A stretch of 64,000 nucleotides of DNA, from contig JACPUC010000025.1 of NCBI GenBank assembly GCA_016192455.1, forward strand, positions 20,357 through 84,356, in the 5' to 3' direction. This DNA is from Candidatus Tectimicrobiota bacterium (GTDB taxonomy: Bacteria > JACPUC01). The translations under genes were made by a program, and so were the position numbers. Positions 11,017 to 19,166 of the stretch are shown here, piece after piece (the first letter of the stretch is position 1; each line of letters starts with the position of its first letter). Under the pieces are notes generated by a model. It was not told the origin of the DNA and searched no databases. It worked only from the letters and a program-made list of their open reading frames with translations.

Positions 11017-11781
11017 TTAGACCACGCGCACCACTCGTTTCCCCTGCAGGAGGCTCAGATCGTGGTTCGGGAAGGCGAGGTCCGGTTGGGTGGCGGTGCT
11101 GATGGCGCGCTCGAGCGCAACGACGCAGTCGGCGAGGTTGTAGTACCACCCCACGGGCAGCCGCTCGTGCAAATTTCGATAGGTGTACGCCACATCTCCG
11201 CAGATGACGGCGGTGCCAAGCGGGGTCGCGGCGCTGACCATCTGGGAGCCCGGCGTATGCCCCCCCACGCGCACCACGCCGAGACCCGGCAGGAGCTCCG
11301 TGTCCCCCTCCACCAGGCGCACGCGGCCCGCCTGCACCAGGCGCTCAAGCGCCGGCCTCACCTTCGGCTGGATTTGATTGTTAAAGTAGGGGTAGCGCAT
11401 CAGCGGCCCGGTCCAAAACTCATACTCGGCGCGCTGAATCACGAAGGTGGCCCGCGGGAAAAAATCGAAGCCGGTGAAGTGATCGAGATGGAAATGCGTC
11501 ACGATGACGGTTCGCACCTCATCGACCTTCACCCCGATCTCCGCCAGCAGCCCCGGCGGTTCGCGAAAGTTCTTCCCCTGCGCCCAGGCGGCGCTGACGT
11601 AATCCGGATGGTAGCCGGTATCCACGACCACGGCGCCGTCGGGTCCGTCAAGACACCAGATGATGTACGGCACCGGTTCCTCGCGCCCTGCGTCGCTGCG
11701 GATGCACGGCATGATGCCGGAGCGCATCCAGTTCTCCGCCATCCCAACCATGAGGGCATATACTGCGTAGGTCGGTGGCAT
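11017..11781 (-). CDS. Metallo-beta-lactamase hydrolase, AHL-lactonase type
   Basis: A 254-residue cytoplasmic metallo-beta-lactamase fold protein of the N-acyl-homoserine-lactonase/quorum-quenching subgroup. The zinc-binding HFHLDH motif (residues ~95-100), GGHTPGSQ with the third histidine, and CGDVAYTY with the bridging aspartate are present. A final PNHD supplies another histidine. The family opens lactones or related esters; the substrate cannot be told from sequence. It is divergent from the receiver-MBL gene at 12132, with a 350-nt space between them, and is followed by the broken GlcG-like gene. Confidence 0.85.
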   Translation of the reverse strand: MPPTYAVYALMVGMAENWMRSGIMPCIRSDAGREEPVPYIIWCLDGPDGAVVVDTGYHPDYVSAAWAQGKNFREPPGLLAEIGVKVDEVRTVIVTHFHLDHFTGFDFFPRATFVIQRAEYEFWTGPLMRYPYFNNQIQPKVRPALERLVQAGRVRLVEGDTELLPGLGVVRVGGHTPGSQMVSAATPLGTAVICGDVAYTYRNLHERLPVGWYYNLADCVVALERAISTATQPDLAFPNHDLSLLQGKRVVRVV

Positions 11782-12131
11782 CCGATCCCTTTCGATTCAG
11801 CACGAGGCTCATCCGCATCTTAGCCAACGCCTCCCCAGCCGGTCAAGGTGAGCCCAGCGCACCGCGAACTCCGGGCGGCGAGCCTCCAGGTGGCGAGCCT
11901 TCAAGCGCTTCGGCGCAACAAGTGCCTGGAAATCGGCAGCCGCGCAGCGCGATCTCCTCGTTCAGCTTGCGGCTCCGGGTGCTTGCCGCAGGGCCCTTGC
12001 CGCCCACCTGTGGCGAGGGTTTGGCGAGACGCTTTACACCAGGAAACGATCTGATTATAGTCGGAGTGCCTTCGCTCCACGCTGCTGGGGTGGGAGGCTG
12101 GACGCAACCATGTCGCAGTCGGGGTGGAGTT
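11782..12131. other. Divergent intergenic region
   Basis: 350 nt between the lactonase-type gene (minus) and the receiver-MBL gene (plus). It holds the sigma70-like promoter at 12033-12061 described separately. I see no ORF with family features and no RNA gene in it. Confidence 0.5.
12033..12061 (+). promoter_or_regulatory. Putative sigma70 promoter for receiver-MBL gene
   Basis: TTTACA (12033-12038, 5 of 6 to consensus) and TATAGT (12056-12061, 5 of 6) are separated by exactly 17 nt in an AT-richer patch. Transcription would begin near 12068 and give a leader of about 64 nt before the ATG at 12132. Confidence 0.55.
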
Positions 12132-13382
12132 ATGCCCCCTCTTCGCATCGCGGTGATTGATAACGACCCAGCGCTGCTCCAGGCGGTCGAGGTGGAGCTC
12201 CGCTCCGGTGGCTATCAGGTGCTCTGCCTCCAGGAGGGCACCACCGCGGTCGAGCAGCTCCCCGTCTTCAAGCCGCAGCTCATCTTCCTCAACGCTTCCT
12301 TTCCCAAGATCGTCGGCAAGATCCTGGGTGAGCGCCTGCGGAGCGTCGCCGACCTGCGTCAAAGCAAGATCGTCCCCTTCTCCGCCCACGTTCCCGGGGC
12401 TGCTCGCCACGCCGCGGCAGCCCTCGACGCGGATGACTTCTTGGATTCCCCCTGCGCACCAGCGGCGTTCCTGGCAAAAGCGCAAGCGCTGCTTGGCGGG
12501 CAGGTGGGCGTGCGCTTCTGGGGGACGCGCGGCTCCATCGCGGCGCCATCCGCGCAAACCGTGCGCTATGGCGGCAACACTTCGTGCGTGGAGATTCTTT
12601 TGCCCGGCCATGACGAGCTCCTGGTCATCGACGCCGGCACCGGGCTGCGTGTGCTGGGCAACGCCAAATTGGCGGAACGCAAGGAGTGGCATGGCCACAT
12701 CTTTATCAGCCACACCCACTGGGATCACATCCAGGGGCTGCCCTTCTTCACCCCCTGGTACCTGCCGGGCAACAGCTTCACCCTCGTCTCCACCGATCAG
12801 AATGAGCTGCCGCTCGAAAAGGTCATCGCCGGGCAGATGATCTCCGCCTACTTCCCGGTCGACTTTGAGAGGCTCGGCGCGGACATCGCCTTCAAGAAGC
12901 TCACCGAAGGCGATCACACCATCAATCGCCTGCGCGTGGAGACCCTGCTGGCGAACCACCCCAATGTGACGTTGATGTTCAAGTTCCATCTGGCGGGGAG
13001 GAGGATTGTTTACGCCACGGACAATGAGCTTCAGTGGCCGAACGAGAAGGGCGTTGACCCCATGGCCGCGCATCGCGCCCGCATGGTGGCATTCTTCCGC
13101 GGCGCCGACCTCCTCATCCATGATGCGCAGTACACCGATGACGAGTATCGAAGCAAGCGCGGCTGGGGCCATTCCACCTGGCGGGAGGCGCTCGATATCG
13201 CCATTCGCAGCGAGGTGAAGCAGCTCGTCTTCTTCCACCACGATCCCGATCACTCGGACGAGATGCTCGACCGCATCTCCGCTGAGTGCGGCGAGGACTT
13301 GGAGAAGCGCGGTATTAAGCTGCCGGTCTGCTTGGCGAAGGAGGGGGAGAAGGTCTTGCTCGAGACCAGCCCGCACCCGTAG
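12132..13382 (+). CDS. Degenerate receiver fused to metallo-beta-lactamase domain
   Basis: A 416-residue protein. Residues 1-120 have the receiver pattern VIDNDPALL (D10, D12). The phosphoacceptor position carries Asn (N54 in FLNASFP) and the conserved Lys is replaced (S106 in DSP), so phosphorylation is unlikely. Residues 125-410 are a metallo-beta-lactamase domain starting VRFWGTRGSI, with HTHWDH (194-199), a later ATDNE and HDAQYTDDE, as in class II phosphodiesterase or RNase Z-like hydrolases. The start at 12132 was chosen because the receiver begins there; the same frame extends upstream without similarity. The likely role is hydrolysis of a small phosphodiester or lactone under control of a non-phosphorylated sensor domain, which is inference. 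Confidence 0.85.
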   Translation: MPPLRIAVIDNDPALLQAVEVELRSGGYQVLCLQEGTTAVEQLPVFKPQLIFLNASFPKIVGKILGERLRSVADLRQSKIVPFSAHVPGAARHAAAALDADDFLDSPCAPAAFLAKAQALLGGQVGVRFWGTRGSIAAPSAQTVRYGGNTSCVEILLPGHDELLVIDAGTGLRVLGNAKLAERKEWHGHIFISHTHWDHIQGLPFFTPWYLPGNSFTLVSTDQNELPLEKVIAGQMISAYFPVDFERLGADIAFKKLTEGDHTINRLRVETLLANHPNVTLMFKFHLAGRRIVYATDNELQWPNEKGVDPMAAHRARMVAFFRGADLLIHDAQYTDDEYRSKRGWGHSTWREALDIAIRSEVKQLVFFHHDPDHSDEMLDRISAECGEDLEKRGIKLPVCLAKEGEKVLLETSPHP

Positions 13383-13560
13383 GAAGGCGGAGGGGCGGGC
13401 CATCGCCGGCGCAGCGGCGGGTGCCGCGACGCCGCCGCCACGATCTTAACCCATCGCTCCTCACCATGCGTCTGCGTATCAGCGAGTTTCGATACGACCT
13501 GCATTTGGTAGTTGGTATCGAACGCCTCGGCTGAACGACTCGATCGTCTCCCAGCTTCCC

Positions 13561-14733
13561 TTACTTTTCCAGGTCGCGCACCGAGAAGGCGAAGAGTGCG
13601 GCTGAGGTTACCAGCAGAGCCGAGATTACCTCGAACGAGTGTGCATAGCCGATCTGGGCAATCAGAATCCCCGCCACGATAGGTCCGGCGGACTCGCCGA
13701 TGTCCCAGATGGTGCCAAAGACCCCCATCGCCGAACCCATTCGCCCCGCCTTTACCAGGTCCGCGACCAATGCGGTCGTGACGGGCGTTACCGCGGCAAC
13801 ACCGAGCCCGAGAAGGGCCGACAGGCCGATGAGCGCGGCGAGATTGGCGACCCTGAAGATCAAGGATAGCGACGCGGCGCAGACCAAAAGGCCGATGATG
13901 ATGACGGGTTTGCGGCCGGCGCGGTCCGATGCCGCCCCGGCTAAAGGCTTCGCCAGCATGGCGGTGGCAAGCTGCGCACCGAGGACCACGGTAATCTGGG
14001 CGTCGTTGAGCGACATCGATGTGCCGTAGGTGGGAAGGAAGCCGAGAAAGGCACCAAAGCCGACGTACATCATCGCCTCCACCCCGGAGACAATGAGGAC
14101 AGGTGGACTCGAGAGCACCTCCGCGAGCCCCTGCCAGAACTTCTTGGATCGGGCGGTCAAGGGGTCCGCCTCGATTCCCCTGGAAGCGGGCGGCTCAGGT
14201 AAGCGCAGAACCATGAGGAGGGGAAGAATACCCAGAACTCCCACCAGCAGGTAGGTCGCTGAGTAGCTCGCCGTGTAGAAGAGAACCATCCCCCCAATGA
14301 GCGGACCAACCGTTGAGCCGACATCGTTGGCTGACGTGAACCATCCGAGCCGAGCGCCGCGCCTCTCCATGGTCAGGTCGGCGACATAGGCCGCCGCCAC
14401 GGGAGAGAAGATGGCCGTGGCGAAGCCGTGCAGGAAGCGAAGGAGCAGCAAGGTGGTTGGCGTGCTGATCAAGGGGTAGAGGAAGGGAGGCCCCGCGAAG
14501 AAGAGACTCCCAATGAGCATCAGCCGTTTTTTCCCCACCAAATCGGAGATGGCGCCGGCGGGCAGCTTGACGAAAATTCCGCTCACGGTTGAGGCCGCAA
14601 CGATCAAACCAAGCAGTTCCGGGGTTGCCCCAAGGTCCTGCGCGAAGCGCGGCAGCACGGGACTGCGCGCCATCTGGTAGCCGAGCCGCGACACCATGCT
14701 CGCAAGAACGATGGCCGCAAACGCGTTCATCAT
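13561..14733 (-). CDS. MFS transporter
   Basis: A roughly 390-residue permease with 12 hydrophobic segments. The loop 2-3 motif DLVGKKRLMLIG (GxLxDrxGrrr type) occurs in the N-half and SDRAGRKPVIIIG in the C-half, as in drug/sugar MFS proteins. ATG at 14733 overlaps the TGA of the upstream DUF2148 gene (GGATGATG), so it is translationally coupled to it. A GTG start at 14769 would extend it into that gene. The substrate is unknown; coupling to an iron-sulfur protein is unusual. Confidence 0.85.
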   Translation of the reverse strand: MMNAFAAIVLASMVSRLGYQMARSPVLPRFAQDLGATPELLGLIVAASTVSGIFVKLPAGAISDLVGKKRLMLIGSLFFAGPPFLYPLISTPTTLLLLRFLHGFATAIFSPVAAAYVADLTMERRGARLGWFTSANDVGSTVGPLIGGMVLFYTASYSATYLLVGVLGILPLLMVLRLPEPPASRGIEADPLTARSKKFWQGLAEVLSSPPVLIVSGVEAMMYVGFGAFLGFLPTYGTSMSLNDAQITVVLGAQLATAMLAKPLAGAASDRAGRKPVIIIGLLVCAASLSLIFRVANLAALIGLSALLGLGVAAVTPVTTALVADLVKAGRMGSAMGVFGTIWDIGESAGPIVAGILIAQIGYAHSFEVISALLVTSAALFAFSVRDLEK

Positions 14734-15440
14734 CCTTCCTCGGACGCGGAAAGGGGTCGGTGCATCCACCTGCCTGCGTCACTCTTGAGCGGAAGCGTGC
14801 GCGTGGGTGGCAGAACCTCAAGTTCGGGCGAGGAGAAATCGACCGCGGGCGTTTGGACATCGAAACCGATGTTCTTGTGCGTCACGCTCAGCGACAGCGC
14901 GACAGCCACCTCGGCTTGAATAATCCCCAGTTTCCTGGCCGCCACCGCAATGCGGGTCTGACAACGGCTGTCCACGTTGTTGATGCTTGCCGCTTTGGCA
15001 GCGGAACCGACAGCGATCCCCAGGTCGATGTTCCTCAGATTGCATTGCGGACCAGCGAACTCGAATGGTTCGCTGTCGGCGCGCAGCTTTTTGGTGGCCT
15101 CCATGAACTCGGCGCACGTCGCATATCCACATGCGCCGCAATCATAGATCGGAGGATACCAGCCCTTCAAACCAATAAACAAGACGCCATCCAACTTCTC
15201 AGCCGCAGCGGCGTCCCGAAACCAGATCGCCTGTTTGCGTTCTTTGCCTCTCGCCCGCATCCAAGCAGCCAGCTTTCTTAGGGTTTCCTTGTCGTCTACA
15301 AAGATAGTTTCGATGAATAAGGGCTTGCCTTTGAGAAAGAGCTGCCCACCGGACTTGGGCGCGGTCACGGCGGCTGCGGCGCAGAGCTGGGCAACATTTC
15401 GCACCACCTCTTCACGAACTTCCTCGATATTCTGGAACAT
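14730..15440 (-). CDS. DUF2148 ferredoxin-domain protein
   Basis: A 236-residue soluble protein of the DUF2148 family. C101, C104 and C109 (DCGACGYATC) plus C133 (GPQCNLRN) are the likely iron-sulfur ligands. The N-terminal half, starting FQNIEEVREEVVRNVAQLC, and the glycine-rich DLGIAVGSAAKAAS segment are also family-like. The function of this family is not established. It is the first gene of a two-gene unit with the MFS gene, behind a plausible promoter at 15470-15497. Confidence 0.8.
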   Translation of the reverse strand: MFQNIEEVREEVVRNVAQLCAAAAVTAPKSGGQLFLKGKPLFIETIFVDDKETLRKLAAWMRARGKERKQAIWFRDAAAAEKLDGVLFIGLKGWYPPIYDCGACGYATCAEFMEATKKLRADSEPFEFAGPQCNLRNIDLGIAVGSAAKAASINNVDSRCQTRIAVAARKLGIIQAEVAVALSLSVTHKNIGFDVQTPAVDFSSPELEVLPPTRTLPLKSDAGRWMHRPLSASEEG

Positions 15441-15469
15441 TGGCTGCCCTCAAACGGTTGGAAGGTAGG

Positions 15470-15497
15470 ATTTTGCAACCTGGGCGGTGGAAGTCAA
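15470..15497 (-). promoter_or_regulatory. Putative promoter for DUF2148-MFS unit
   Basis: On the minus strand, TTGACT (15497-15492, 5 of 6) is followed after 16 nt by CAAAAT (15475-15470, 4 of 6). Transcription would start near 15463, giving a short leader before the ATG at 15440. Confidence 0.35.
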
Positions 15498-15627
15498 TGA
15501 CCCACAGGTGTCAGGCGGAAGATTGCGCTTTGCCCGTTGTTCCGCGATACGCACCGTAACTCGTCTCACGTCTCGGAACTAGCCATGCTAAGTCGCTGCG
15601 GGGGGCGGATGTGGCGAGGAGAGGGTT

Positions 15628-15650
15628 GTGGGGGATCGAGGATCCCCCAC
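15628..15650. repeat. Perfect 10-bp stem-loop
   Basis: GTGGGGGATC and GATCCCCCAC flank a 3-nt GAG loop. It lies about 90 nt beyond the end of the minus-strand UbiD gene and downstream of no plus-strand gene. There is no T-run on either side, so it is not a classical intrinsic terminator. It may be an RNA 3' end stabiliser or a protein-binding site. Confidence 0.5.
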
Positions 15651-15738
15651 GACGGGAGCGTGTCGCACCCCTGTCCGCTGGTTCGCCTTGACGCTCGCGC
15701 CTCCAGCAACGTGGGGGCGGAACCTTCAGGACGGAAGA

Positions 15739-17262
15739 TTAGTCACGCGCTCCGCGCTTCACGGCGGAGTGCGTCAGCTCCTGCTTAAAACCGTACTCTT
15801 TCCAGCGCCGCCGCACGTTGTCTTCATCTTCCTGCGCCAGGTGCACCGTGGGCGGGTAGCGCTCGCCATCCCACTTCTCCTGCGGCTCGAACTCCCAGTT
15901 GATCGTGCAATCGAAGAGGACGCGGTTCCACTTGCCGGTGCCGAAGCGGCGGACATCGTTGTCTTCCGCGCGGGTGCTGGGATCGAGGGGGGAGCCGATC
16001 ATGCCGGGGAAGATCACGAGGTCGTTCTCTCCGGCGTTGAAGCGATAGGCGAGCGCCCAGTCGAGCGCCGCGTAGTCGTGGATATCGATGTCGTCATCAA
16101 CCACCATGACGTGCTTGTAGCGCTGCTGCGAGGCGCCGGTCCCCCAGAGCGCCGCCGCGACCTGCTTGGCGTGCCCGCGGTAGAACTTCTTGATGGCGAC
16201 GACGATGTTCGTGCCGTTCGTCACCGGGTGCACGCAGACGTCCACCACCCCCGGCACGCCGTTCGTATCGAGGATGCTCCAGGCCACCGCCGCCCGCTGG
16301 ATGGCGGAGGTGACGCTGTTCTCGTTCAGCATGCCGGGCAGGGTGCCTTCGAGGGTGCCGCGCAGGATGGGGTCGTTGCGGTGCGTGATGCAGGTCACAT
16401 CCATGGCCGGCTTCAGGCTTTCCAGTCCCCCGTAGTAGCCGGTGTACTCGCCGAACGGTCCCTCCATCATGAAGGTGGAGGGATCGGTGCCGATCTGCCC
16501 CTCGAGGACGATCTCCGCCGTGGCGGGAACGAGCAGATCGACGGTCTCGCAGCGCACCACGTCGGTCGCCTCGCCGCGCATCGCGCCCATGACATCGTAC
16601 TCGCTGACATGCGCCGGCACCGGCGCCGAGGCGATGAAGGGCAGCATCGGGTCCCAGCCGAGCACCACCGCCACCGGCATCGGCTCGCCACGCCGCTGGT
16701 GCTTGATGAAGTGTTGGCCAATGTGCTGCCCGCCGATGAGCAGGAAGCCGATGGTATGCTTGTTGAGGACCTGCCCGCGGTAGACCCCGACGTTCAGGAC
16801 GCCGCTGTCGGGATCGCGGCTCACGACGCCGGCGAAGGTGACGATGTAGCGTCCCCCGTCGCGGTGGTGCCAGCGCGGCACCGGGAACTGGTAGAGGTCC
16901 ACCGCATCGCCGAGGAGGATGTTCTCCTTCACCGGGCCGGTCGCCACCTCGCGAAAGGGCATGGGGGTCTTGAGGCGCTGCCGGTACTCGTTGACGAGGT
17001 CGCGGTAGTGCGTCTGCCGCGGCAACCCCATGGCCTGCGCCACCCGCGCGTAGGTCGCCAAGCCGCCGGTGAACAGCCTGGTGGAGATGGTATCGCGGTG
17101 GCCCGTGATGTTCTCGAAGAGGAGCGCCGGCCCACCCTCGCTGAAGGCCAGCCGTGTGATGGCGCCGATCTCCCGGTCCCAGTGCACCTCGGCACCAATC
17201 TGCAGCAGGTCGCCTGCGCCCTCGAGCGCATTGAGCCATTCCCGTAGATCTGCGTAGGCCAT
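15739..17262 (-). CDS. UbiD family decarboxylase (1)
   Basis: A 507-residue prenylated-FMN-dependent (de)carboxylase. The catalytic acidic segment EGPFGEYTGYYGG, the IKKFYRG segment and VDDDIDIHD, a typical acidic motif of the family, are all present. UbiD enzymes act on aromatic or alpha,beta-unsaturated acids; which acid is not readable from the sequence. AGGGAG sits 6 nt before ATG at 17262, which is preferred over ATG at 17268. It lies downstream of an MCT-like MFS permease on the same strand and has its own promoter candidate. The cofactor would come from UbiX at 34925-35563. Confidence 0.92.
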   Translation of the reverse strand: MAYADLREWLNALEGAGDLLQIGAEVHWDREIGAITRLAFSEGGPALLFENITGHRDTISTRLFTGGLATYARVAQAMGLPRQTHYRDLVNEYRQRLKTPMPFREVATGPVKENILLGDAVDLYQFPVPRWHHRDGGRYIVTFAGVVSRDPDSGVLNVGVYRGQVLNKHTIGFLLIGGQHIGQHFIKHQRRGEPMPVAVVLGWDPMLPFIASAPVPAHVSEYDVMGAMRGEATDVVRCETVDLLVPATAEIVLEGQIGTDPSTFMMEGPFGEYTGYYGGLESLKPAMDVTCITHRNDPILRGTLEGTLPGMLNENSVTSAIQRAAVAWSILDTNGVPGVVDVCVHPVTNGTNIVVAIKKFYRGHAKQVAAALWGTGASQQRYKHVMVVDDDIDIHDYAALDWALAYRFNAGENDLVIFPGMIGSPLDPSTRAEDNDVRRFGTGKWNRVLFDCTINWEFEPQEKWDGERYPPTVHLAQEDEDNVRRRWKEYGFKQELTHSAVKRGARD

Positions 17263-17471
17263 ACCCATCTCCCTGTGCGATCAGCTCGTCCCTCGGCACC
17301 GCGCCGAGCCCCGCAGAGCTCGGCGAACAGCGCGCACCCCTCTCGCTCCGGCCGGAAGCCCGGCTGGCTTCCAGGTGGCCTCTGAACGTCCGCTGCTTTG
17401 GTGTGGTGGAAAGGGGAACGCTGCAGCCCATGCAAGCGCTCCACCGCGGGGCTGCGCGGCAGCATGCCTGT

Positions 17472-17500
17472 ATTCTAAGACCAGGGAGCAGGGCTGTCTA
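17472..17500 (-). promoter_or_regulatory. Putative sigma70 promoter for UbiD (1)
   Basis: On the minus strand, TAGACA (17500-17495, 5 of 6) and TAGAAT (17477-17472, 5 of 6) are spaced by 17 nt in the gap after the MFS gene. The leader to the UbiD start would be about 200 nt, long enough for regulation, but I see no clear attenuator. Confidence 0.45.
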
Positions 17501-17548
17501 CCCTGCCGCCGCTCGGCGGTTGTGGCGCGTCGCGCCGTTCAGGCGGCC

Positions 17549-18829
17549 TCAGCGCGACCGGGGCGTCGCCGCAGGCGCGGTTCCCCGGCTGCTGGCCGGT
17601 GCGCGGCCCATGGCCACAATGCAGAGGCAGGCGATCCCCATAGCCGCCAGGACGATGAGGAATGGCACCGTGTAGCTCCGCCAGCGATCGAAGAGCATGC
17701 CTGCAAACCAGGCCCCGAAGGCTCCGGAGAGGCCATAGACGATTTCGAACAGACCCATGATGAAGCCGAGCCTGCGGCCCGGCGCAATGTCGGAGATGAG
17801 CGCTCCGTAGATCGGGCTGAGGGCCCCCAGGCCGATGCCGTAGCAGAGCAGAAAGGCATAGAGGACCGTGATGCCGAGGTGGATATTCATGAAGAGGAGG
17901 ACGCCGGCGGCGCTGCAGGCGCTGCCCAGCAGGTAGGCGCGGCGGCGTCCGACGCGGTCCGAGGCGTAGCCCCCCAGCAAGCTGCCGCAGGTGCGCATGA
18001 TGTTCACCAGCCCGAGGCTCGTCGCCGCCAGCATGGGGGTGTACCCAACGTCCACCATATGGGCCACGGCGTGGATCATCATCAGGTTGTTGGTGAAGCC
18101 AATCACCATCGCCACCGGGAACATCAGTTGGAAGTCCCGCGAGCGCGCAATGCTGGCGAAGGGGGGCGAGGCATCGCCGGCGGGGCTGGCAATGTCCGAG
18201 CTTGAGGCAGCCGGGCTCTCGGCAGGCGGCGCCCCATCGACCGCCAGCCCCATGGCCTCGGGCCGCGAGCGCTGGAAGATGAGGCTGAGGGGAACGAGGA
18301 GGAGCGGAATGAGGAGGCCGAAGAGGAGGTAGGCGGTGCGCCAGTCGTATCGTTCGATGACCCACTGGATGCCGGGACCGAGGAAGAGGAGGCCGACGCC
18401 GATGCCGGCGATGGCAATGCCGTTGGCGGTCCCCAGGCGCCGACGGAACCAGCGGGCGATGTAAGCGGCATTCGGTCCGAAGCCAAGGGCGCTGATGCCG
18501 AACGCAATGACGAACCCTTGCAGGACGTAGAGGTGCCAGACCGCGTCGATACGGCTGCTCAGCACCAACCCCAGGCCCAGCAGCAGCGCTCCGAGAGGGA
18601 AGAGGCCGCGCGGCCCGAAGCGGTCAAACAGGCCGCCGACGAGCGGCGAGCTCAAGGCGTAGACGACCATGCCGAGGGAGTACGCCCCGGCGGTGCTGCC
18701 GCGCGACCAGCCGAAGTCCTTCAGGAGGGCCACGTAGAAGATGGAGAACGAGAAGCGCGCCCCGACGGCCAGGGCGAAACAGACGAAGGAGACGCCGACG
18801 ATGATCCAGCCGTAGTAGAGCTTACGCAT
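17549..18829 (-). CDS. MFS transporter, monocarboxylate/oxalate-formate type
   Basis: A 426-residue 12-helix permease. The N-terminus YYGWIIVGVSFVCFALAVG and FGWSRGSTAGAYSLGMVVYALSSPLVGGLFDRFGPR match the MCT/OFA branch of MFS transporters for small carboxylates. A central cytoplasmic loop around residues 205-225 is Ala/Ser-rich. The C-half repeats the motif as SDRVGRRRAYLLG. It lies upstream of UbiD (1) on the same strand, so import of that enzyme's acid substrate or export of a product is a reasonable inference. Confidence 0.87.
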   Translation of the reverse strand: MRKLYYGWIIVGVSFVCFALAVGARFSFSIFYVALLKDFGWSRGSTAGAYSLGMVVYALSSPLVGGLFDRFGPRGLFPLGALLLGLGLVLSSRIDAVWHLYVLQGFVIAFGISALGFGPNAAYIARWFRRRLGTANGIAIAGIGVGLLFLGPGIQWVIERYDWRTAYLLFGLLIPLLLVPLSLIFQRSRPEAMGLAVDGAPPAESPAASSSDIASPAGDASPPFASIARSRDFQLMFPVAMVIGFTNNLMMIHAVAHMVDVGYTPMLAATSLGLVNIMRTCGSLLGGYASDRVGRRRAYLLGSACSAAGVLLFMNIHLGITVLYAFLLCYGIGLGALSPIYGALISDIAPGRRLGFIMGLFEIVYGLSGAFGAWFAGMLFDRWRSYTVPFLIVLAAMGIACLCIVAMGRAPASSRGTAPAATPRSR

Positions 18830-19166
18830 GCTTCTCTGGGGTTAGGGTGAGGGGATAGGAAAAACCTGCCAGCAGGAGGCTCACGCGCCACGATGCACCT
18901 CGATCGGGAGGTACCCGCGGGCGCGCCCGCGTAGCACGACGGGCGGGGCGAGCCCCACCCCTACGAATGGGAGCTCACCGCAGGCGCGCCGAAGCAACGG
19001 CAACGGCGGACCTCACCGGCTCGGCAAGGCGATGGAGCAAGGTGGTTGCGCCCCCCGATGCCTCGGCAGCGCACGCAGCTTGACTTTCGCGGGGGTGAGT
19101 GCAACCTTAGTACGTCTGCCCTGATTTGCCAAGGGAATGCTCTAGGGGTGCGGTCAGGAGCGTACG
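18830..19166. other. Divergent intergenic region
   Basis: 337 nt between the MFS gene (minus) and the rhodanese gene (plus). It contains the palindromic element at 18911-18958. A TTGACT at 19080-19085 lacks a good -10 partner. AGGAG at 19155-19159 serves as ribosome binding site for the rhodanese ATG. No ORF is supported. Confidence 0.5.
18911..18958. repeat. REP-like palindromic intergenic element
   Basis: It contains the perfect 16-bp palindrome CGCGGGCGCGCCCGCG at 18916-18931, followed by GGGGC-GA-GCCCC at 18945-18956. This two-hairpin plan with a G/C-only core resembles dispersed REP-type intergenic elements of GC-rich genomes. I see only one copy in this window. Confidence 0.35.

Noticed and set aside
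19080..19108. TTGACT as a -35 box for the rhodanese gene
   Set aside because: At 16-18 nt spacing there is no hexamer with more than two or three matches to TATAAT.
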